Below the pieces are notes generated by a model. That model worked only from the letters and a program-made list of their open reading frames with translations. It searched no databases and had not been told where the DNA came from. DNA of 64,000 bases from the NCBI RefSeq assembly GCF_000181515.1, contig NZ_ABCG01000001.1, positions 434,001-498,000 on the forward strand. The letters run 5' to 3'. Positions 59,698 through 64,000 of this stretch are shown here, piece by piece (position 1 is the first letter of the stretch; every line of letters starts with the position of its first letter). Source of the DNA: Erythrobacter sp. SD-21 (GTDB taxonomy: Bacteria > Pseudomonadota > Alphaproteobacteria > Sphingomonadales > Sphingomonadaceae). The position numbers and the translations under genes are program-made.

Positions 59698-60332
59698 AGC
59701 CCCTCGACTACTCGCCACCCGCGTGCCTCGGCACGGGCTTTCTTGCGCGGGCTTGCGGTAACGAACACCGCATCATCCGCCTGCTCGAGCGACGGGGCAT
59801 CGGCAAAACTGTCGCTGGCGAAACGGACCGAGGACACCTCGCCTTGCACTGCGAGCCATTCGGTCACGCGTCGGCGCTTTTCCTCGCCATAGCAATTGCC
59901 GCCCGGAATGCCGCTGCCGTCCCAGCGCGTGGCGATGACAACCTCGATGCCGAGCCGGCGGGCAAAGGCACGGGCGTAGAATTCGAAGGCCGCCGTCGCC
60001 ACCACCAGCACAGATCCCTCGGCGCGATCGTGCTCAGCCATCGTCACCACCTCGCCGATCCAACCCGCCCTTGCAAGATGATGCTCGGCAAACGCTTCCC
60101 CGACCGCTTCCAACCGGCCAAGGTCGGGCCGTCCCAGCATCAGCTTCATCCCGTGCGTCTTGAGCGTGGTTCGGTCATAGAGCCCGATCCGATAACCCAC
60201 CATCATCAGCACCCAGACTGGTAGCAGGACAAGCCGCCAGGGGGCGATCCGGCGCGCGGCGAAGGCCAGGAACGGCGTGAAGGTCGCGCGCCGCACCAGC
60301 GTCTTGTCGAGATCGTAGATCGCCACTTTCAT
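59694..60332 (-). CDS. HAD-superfamily phosphatase
   Basis: A 212-residue protein with catalytic motif DLDKT in VAIYDLDKTLVRR, a Thr/Ser region VLVVATAAFEFYA, and SVRFASDSFADAPSLEQAD as motifs III/IV. A hydrophobic stretch (LVLLPVWVLMMVGYRIG, about 35-52) suggests the class IB type with a cap helix, as in SerB/phosphatidylglycerophosphatase-like members. I start at the ATG at 60332. Substrate is unknown; the glycan context is suggestive. Its end overlaps the GT4 gene on the other strand. Confidence 0.8.
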   Translation of the reverse strand: MKVAIYDLDKTLVRRATFTPFLAFAARRIAPWRLVLLPVWVLMMVGYRIGLYDRTTLKTHGMKLMLGRPDLGRLEAVGEAFAEHHLARAGWIGEVVTMAEHDRAEGSVLVVATAAFEFYARAFARRLGIEVVIATRWDGSGIPGGNCYGEEKRRRVTEWLAVQGEVSSVRFASDSFADAPSLEQADDAVFVTASPRKKARAEARGWRVVEGL

Positions 60333-60456
60333 TGCGCCGCTGACTGGCAGCTTCGGTTCCATGCATCAAGCGATGCGTAATTCGCGCCTTCCACCCCCTT
60401 GCGCCATGCCGTGCAACAGCTAGAGAGGGCGCAACCGCAGACAGGATCGAATACAC

Positions 60457-61239
60457 ATGGCGACCTTCACCCTTCCGAAGAATTCGAAGATCACCGGCAA
60501 GTCCCGCGTGCATAAGGCCGAGGGCGCCGCACGCGTGAAGAAGTTCAAGGTCTATCGCTACGATCCCGACACCGGCGAAAATCCCCGTTACGACACCTTC
60601 GAGATCGACCTCGACGAATGCGGCCCGATGGTCCTCGACGCGCTGTTCAAGATCAAGAACGAGGTCGACCCGACGCTGACCTTCCGCCGTTCGTGCCGCG
60701 AAGGCATCTGCGGTTCGTGCTCGATGAACATGAACGGCAAGAACGGTCTGGCCTGCACCACCGCGATCGACGACCTGAAGGGCGAGATCCGCATCACGCC
60801 GCTGCCGCACATGGAAGTGATCAAGGACCTCGTCCCCGATTTCACCCACTTCTACGCACAGTATGCCAGCATCCGCCCCTGGCTGCAGACCGTCTCCACC
60901 ACGCCCAGCGGCAAGGAACGCCTCCAGTCGCCCGAACAGCGTGAGAAGCTCGACGGCCTTTACGAATGCATCCTGTGCGCCTGCTGCTCGACCTCGTGCC
61001 CGAGCTATTGGTGGAACAGCGACAAGTTCCTCGGCCCGGCGATACTGCTTCAGGCCTACCGCTGGCTTGCCGACAGTCGCGACGAGATGACCGGTGAGCG
61101 GTTGGACCAGCTGGAAGATCCCTTCCGCCTCTATCGCTGCCACACGATCATGAACTGCGCGAACGTCTGCCCCAAGGGCCTAAGCCCCGCCAAGGCGATC
61201 GCCGAAACCAAGAAGATGATGGCCGAACGCGCCATCTGA
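60457..61239 (+). CDS. sdhB: Succinate dehydrogenase iron-sulfur subunit
   Basis: A 260-residue subunit of complex II that carries electrons from the flavoprotein to quinone. All three cluster motifs are complete: [15 protein letters not shown] ... CTTA ([2Fe-2S]), [12 protein letters not shown] ([4Fe-4S]) and [17 protein letters not shown] ([3Fe-4S]). It stands apart from sdhC, sdhD and sdhA, which are not in the window; upstream lies the oppositely oriented HAD gene, so it needs its own promoter. Confidence 0.96.
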   Translation: MATFTLPKNSKITGKSRVHKAEGAARVKKFKVYRYDPDTGENPRYDTFEIDLDECGPMVLDALFKIKNEVDPTLTFRRSCREGICGSCSMNMNGKNGLACTTAIDDLKGEIRITPLPHMEVIKDLVPDFTHFYAQYASIRPWLQTVSTTPSGKERLQSPEQREKLDGLYECILCACCSTSCPSYWWNSDKFLGPAILLQAYRWLADSRDEMTGERLDQLEDPFRLYRCHTIMNCANVCPKGLSPAKAIAETKKMMAERAI

Positions 61240-61242
61240 TTC

Positions 61243-61704
61243 GTGGCTTTAAGCGAAGACGTTTTCGAGCACGGCCCCGACCCGGACAATCCGGGCTGGC
61301 GGCACTGGAACCTCAAGGACGAGACGCTGTTCAACGGCGCGGTGATGGGCAAGCTCATCACCCGCCTCGATCCTGACGGCAAGCACGCGCGCCTGCGCAT
61401 GTTTCCCGAACGCCGCCACGAAAACCTGCAAGGCATCATCCACGGCGCGGTTACGCTGTCGCTGATCGACATCTCGCTCTTCACCACCATGCACACGCTG
61501 GGCAGCGGCAACGCCGGCCCCTCGGTGACGCTGGAACTTTCGACCCAGTTCACCGGCGGCGGCAAGCCCGACCGTCCGCTCGACGCAGTGACCGAGATCG
61601 TGAAGGAAACCGGCGGCCTCGTTTTCGTGCGCGGCACGGTCGAGCAGGACGAACACGTGGTCGCCTCCTTCTCCGGCATCGTGAAGAAGATGCGTCCCAA
61701 ATGA
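61243..61704 (+). CDS. PaaI-type hot-dog thioesterase
   Basis: A 153-residue protein with the hot-dog signature NLQGIIHGAVTLSLIDISLF and the sheet segments GPSVTLELSTQFTGGG and GGLVFVRGTVEQDEHVVA. Such enzymes hydrolyse acyl-CoA thioesters; the specific substrate is unknown. The start is a GTG three bases after the sdhB stop, and the stop overlaps the zapE start, so sdhB-paaI-zapE look like one transcript. Confidence 0.85.
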   Translation: MALSEDVFEHGPDPDNPGWRHWNLKDETLFNGAVMGKLITRLDPDGKHARLRMFPERRHENLQGIIHGAVTLSLIDISLFTTMHTLGSGNAGPSVTLELSTQFTGGGKPDRPLDAVTEIVKETGGLVFVRGTVEQDEHVVASFSGIVKKMRPK

Positions 61705-62813
61705 CCGGCATGCTCGCGCGCTACGAGAAGCTCGTCGCTGCCGGCGAACTGCGCGCCGATCCCGACCAGCGCCGCGCCGCCGAACGGCTCGACAAGCTCC
61801 AGAAGGACCTCGAGGCGGAGACCTCCGGCGGCATCCTCAGCCAGCTGTTCCGGCCGAAGAAAACCCGTCCGCAGGGTGTCTACATGTGGGGCGGCGTCGG
61901 GCGCGGCAAATCCATGCTGATGGATATCTTCGTGGAAACGCTGGCCATTGCCGAGAAGCGCCGCGTACACTTTCACGAGTTCATGCTGGAAGTCGACCGC
62001 CTGATCCGCGAAGAGCGGAAGAAGGAAGCGGGTGATCCCATCGCTCTCGTGGCCGCGCGGCTTGCTAGCGATGTCCGCTGCCTCGCCTTCGACGAAATGG
62101 TGGTCAACAATACCGCCGACGCGGCGATCATGGCGCGCCTGTTCACGGCGCTGATCTGCGACGAAGGCGTAAGCGTCGTGACCACCAGCAACCGGCCCCC
62201 GTCCGATCTCTACAAGGACGGCCTCAACCGCTCGCTCTTCCTGCCGTTCATCGATCTCATCCAGGCCGAACTCGATGGGATGCCGCTGAACGGCCCGACC
62301 GATTACCGGCTCGACCGTCTGGGCGATCTCGACACCTGGCACACGCCACTGGGTGATCCAGCAACTGCCCAAGTGCGCGAGGCCTTCTTCCGGCTGACCG
62401 ACTACAAGCCCGAGGACGCCGAGCACGTCCCTAGCGGCGAAATCGATCTCGGCGGCGGACGGACGCTCCACGTCCCCAAGAGCCTCAAGGGGGTCGGAGT
62501 CTTCAGCTTCAAGCGCTTGTGCGGCGAGAACCGCGGCGCGGCGGATTACCTCGCCCTCGCCCACGCCTATCACACGGTGATCGTGGTCGGCATTCCGCGC
62601 CTGTCGCCGGAAAACCGCAACGAGGCAATACGCTTCACCAAGCTGGTCGATGCGCTGTACGAAAACAACGTGAAGCTCTTCGCCACGGCGGCGGCCGAGC
62701 CCGAAGACCTCTACACCGCAGGCGACGGCGCTTTCGAGTTCGAGCGCACTGTCAGCCGCCTCAAGGAAATGCAAAGCGCCGATTACATGGCGCGCGGCCA
62801 CGGGTTCGCCTGA
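61701..62813 (+). CDS. zapE: Cell division ATPase ZapE (AFG1-like)
   Basis: A 370-residue AAA-type ATPase. Walker A is GGVGRGKS (64-71), Walker B is LAFDEMVV, and SNRPPSDLYKDGLNR and a C-terminal ERTVSRLKEMQS match the AFG1/ZapE family. ZapE associates with the Z-ring and in mitochondria AFG1 aids respiratory-chain quality control. Here it follows sdhB and is coupled to a thioesterase gene. Confidence 0.92.
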   Translation: MTGMLARYEKLVAAGELRADPDQRRAAERLDKLQKDLEAETSGGILSQLFRPKKTRPQGVYMWGGVGRGKSMLMDIFVETLAIAEKRRVHFHEFMLEVDRLIREERKKEAGDPIALVAARLASDVRCLAFDEMVVNNTADAAIMARLFTALICDEGVSVVTTSNRPPSDLYKDGLNRSLFLPFIDLIQAELDGMPLNGPTDYRLDRLGDLDTWHTPLGDPATAQVREAFFRLTDYKPEDAEHVPSGEIDLGGGRTLHVPKSLKGVGVFSFKRLCGENRGAADYLALAHAYHTVIVVGIPRLSPENRNEAIRFTKLVDALYENNVKLFATAAAEPEDLYTAGDGAFEFERTVSRLKEMQSADYMARGHGFA

Positions 62814-62819
62814 GAAACG

Positions 62820-64000
62820 TCAGGCGGCGTTGCGCGTGGCGCTGCTCTCGAAATAGTCGATCATCATCGTCAGCACGTGGCGCAGCGAGCGTTCCTGCTC
62901 ATCGAGCCGGGTTTCGATTGCCGCAAGGCGCGCGTCGTGGCTGCCATCGGAAGGCTCGGCAGGCGGCGTATCACGAAGCTGTGCGACTTCTCGTCGGAGC
63001 GAAGCGATGACCTTGTCGCGCTGGGCGAAGGCTTCCTCAATCGCGGAAATCTGCGCGTCGAGAAGGGCGTTGCCCTCGTCCTGCCCCGGCCTATCGTCCC
63101 ACTCCTGATAGCCTTCCACTTCGGGAGCCGGATTGTCCTCGACCGGAGCTGTCGGCATGGGCTGGAGGCCGGATTTCTCGGACCGGGGCGTGTATTCGCT
63201 CATCGGGGCCTCCTCGGGTGCCTTGCCATTGATCTCGTCGATGACCGCAGCAACGAAAGCGTCATCGATCACCTCGCGCTCTTCCCCCGCACCCTTCATC
63301 AGCACGCGCGACATGATGCGGTTGACGAGGCGCGGAATACCGCGGCTTTCGCGCTGGATACGCTCCCAGATCGCGTCCTCGAACCGGGGCCGGAACTTGT
63401 AACCGACATGTTCGAGCCGGTGAATCACATAAGGCTCGATTTCTTCGGGCTGCATCGCATCGAGATGATGCGCCGCGATCACGCGCTGGCGCAATTGTTC
63501 GAGCTGGTCCCATTCGGACAGCAGCTGCTTGAACTCCGGCTGGCCGAGCAGAAGCATCTGCAACAGCGGCTGCGCGCCCAGATGGAAGTTCGACAACATC
63601 CGCAGTTCTTCGAGCGCGCCGACGGTGAGGTTCTGCGCCTCGTCCACCACGAGCAGCACCTTGCGCCCCGCGCGCGCTTCGTCCTGCAGGAAATTCTCGA
63701 TTTTCGAGAGCGCCCCGGCCTTGTCCGCGTGATCGACCTCCAGGCCGAAGCTGTGCGCGGCCATGGCGATCATTTCCTCGCTGCCGAGCGCGCTGGTAAC
63801 GACTTCGCCCACGGTGACGCTGTTCCAGTCGAGCCGGTTGCGCAAATGGCCCACCAGCGTGGACTTGCCCGCCCCGACCTCGCCAGTGATGACGATGAAG
63901 CCCTCGCCCTGCTGAAGGCCAAAGCTGAGATAGCTCAGCGCCTTCTTGTGCGTGACGCTCTCGAAATAGAACGAGGGATCCGGCGTAAGCTGGAAGGGCC
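62820..64000 (-). CDS. XrtA/PEP-CTERM-associated ATPase, 5' end outside the window
   Basis: The reading frame is open to the right edge, so the start is missing; about 392 residues are visible. Read from the edge it begins PFQLTPDPSFYFESVTHKKA and has Walker A TGEVGAGKST and Walker B VLLVVDEAQNL, then RESRGIPRLVNRI. This matches the AAA ATPase found with exosortase A and exopolysaccharide loci in sphingomonads. The C-terminal 130 residues are a Pro/Glu-rich linker and a coiled coil. It suggests an exopolysaccharide/exosortase cluster continues beyond the window. Confidence 0.85.
   Translation of the reverse strand, partial: PFQLTPDPSFYFESVTHKKALSYLSFGLQQGEGFIVITGEVGAGKSTLVGHLRNRLDWNSVTVGEVVTSALGSEEMIAMAAHSFGLEVDHADKAGALSKIENFLQDEARAGRKVLLVVDEAQNLTVGALEELRMLSNFHLGAQPLLQMLLLGQPEFKQLLSEWDQLEQLRQRVIAAHHLDAMQPEEIEPYVIHRLEHVGYKFRPRFEDAIWERIQRESRGIPRLVNRIMSRVLMKGAGEEREVIDDAFVAAVIDEINGKAPEEAPMSEYTPRSEKSGLQPMPTAPVEDNPAPEVEGYQEWDDRPGQDEGNALLDAQISAIEEAFAQRDKVIASLRREVAQLRDTPPAEPSDGSHDARLAAIETRLDEQERSLRHVLTMMIDYFESSATRNAA

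Overview
The window is a gene-dense, high-GC chromosomal segment from an alphaproteobacterium, most likely Sphingomonadales and probably the Erythrobacteraceae. This rests on three things. The gene orders are trp-moaC-lexA-comEC-gltX-gltA, nuoA-N-birA-coaX-rnj-DUF1467 and fabA-fabB-fabI. The lexA promoter carries an alphaproteobacterial SOS box (GTTC-N7-GTTC). The right edge holds an XrtA/exopolysaccharide-type ATPase. I saw no rRNA, tRNA, CRISPR array, insertion sequence or phage gene, and no clear pseudogene.

Layout. 1-4409: tryptophan operon (end of trpE, then trpG, trpD, trpC) with a secreted phosphodiester-glycosidase-like lipoprotein and a proline iminopeptidase inserted between trpE and trpG. 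4581-10940: moaC, SOS-controlled lexA, comEC on the opposite strand, gltX and gltA, closed by a strong terminator. 10947-14490: a reverse-strand operon of three unusual genes. They are a membrane protein resembling a nucleotidyltransferase/CDP-alcohol phosphotransferase fusion without its catalytic aspartates, an unrecognised 321-residue protein, and a histidine-kinase-like protein whose phospho-accepting His is a Pro. 14692-17409: a large membrane coiled-coil protein resembling the polarity factor TipN. 17411-36631: one very long reverse-strand operon, nuoA to nuoN followed by birA, coaX, rnj and a DUF1467 gene, nearly every junction being a stop/start overlap. Four genes that are not complex I subunits are embedded in its nuoC-nuoG part.

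36805-43112: a YbjN-like secreted protein, a coniferyl-aldehyde-type dehydrogenase divergent from a thiolase, two tandem paralogous lipoproteins, an SH3 protein, a D-2-hydroxyacid dehydrogenase and an NTF2-like protein. 43167-51264: fabA-fabB-fabI, prfB with a lipoprotein methyltransferase, penicillin-binding protein 1A and a cell-wall amidase. 51265-54444: RNase E with a long leader. 54509-60332: a small glycan cluster (flippase, nucleotidyltransferase, methyltransferase, glycerophosphotransferase-like protein, GT4 glycosyltransferase, HAD hydrolase). 60457-62813: sdhB, a thioesterase and zapE. The window ends inside an XrtA-associated ATPase gene.

The best candidates for something undescribed are the embedded nuo genes, two of which are only about 50-52% GC by direct count, and the 10947-14490 operon, where two of three proteins look like recognisable enzymes that have lost their catalytic residues. 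All functional statements come from reading motifs; no database search was run.
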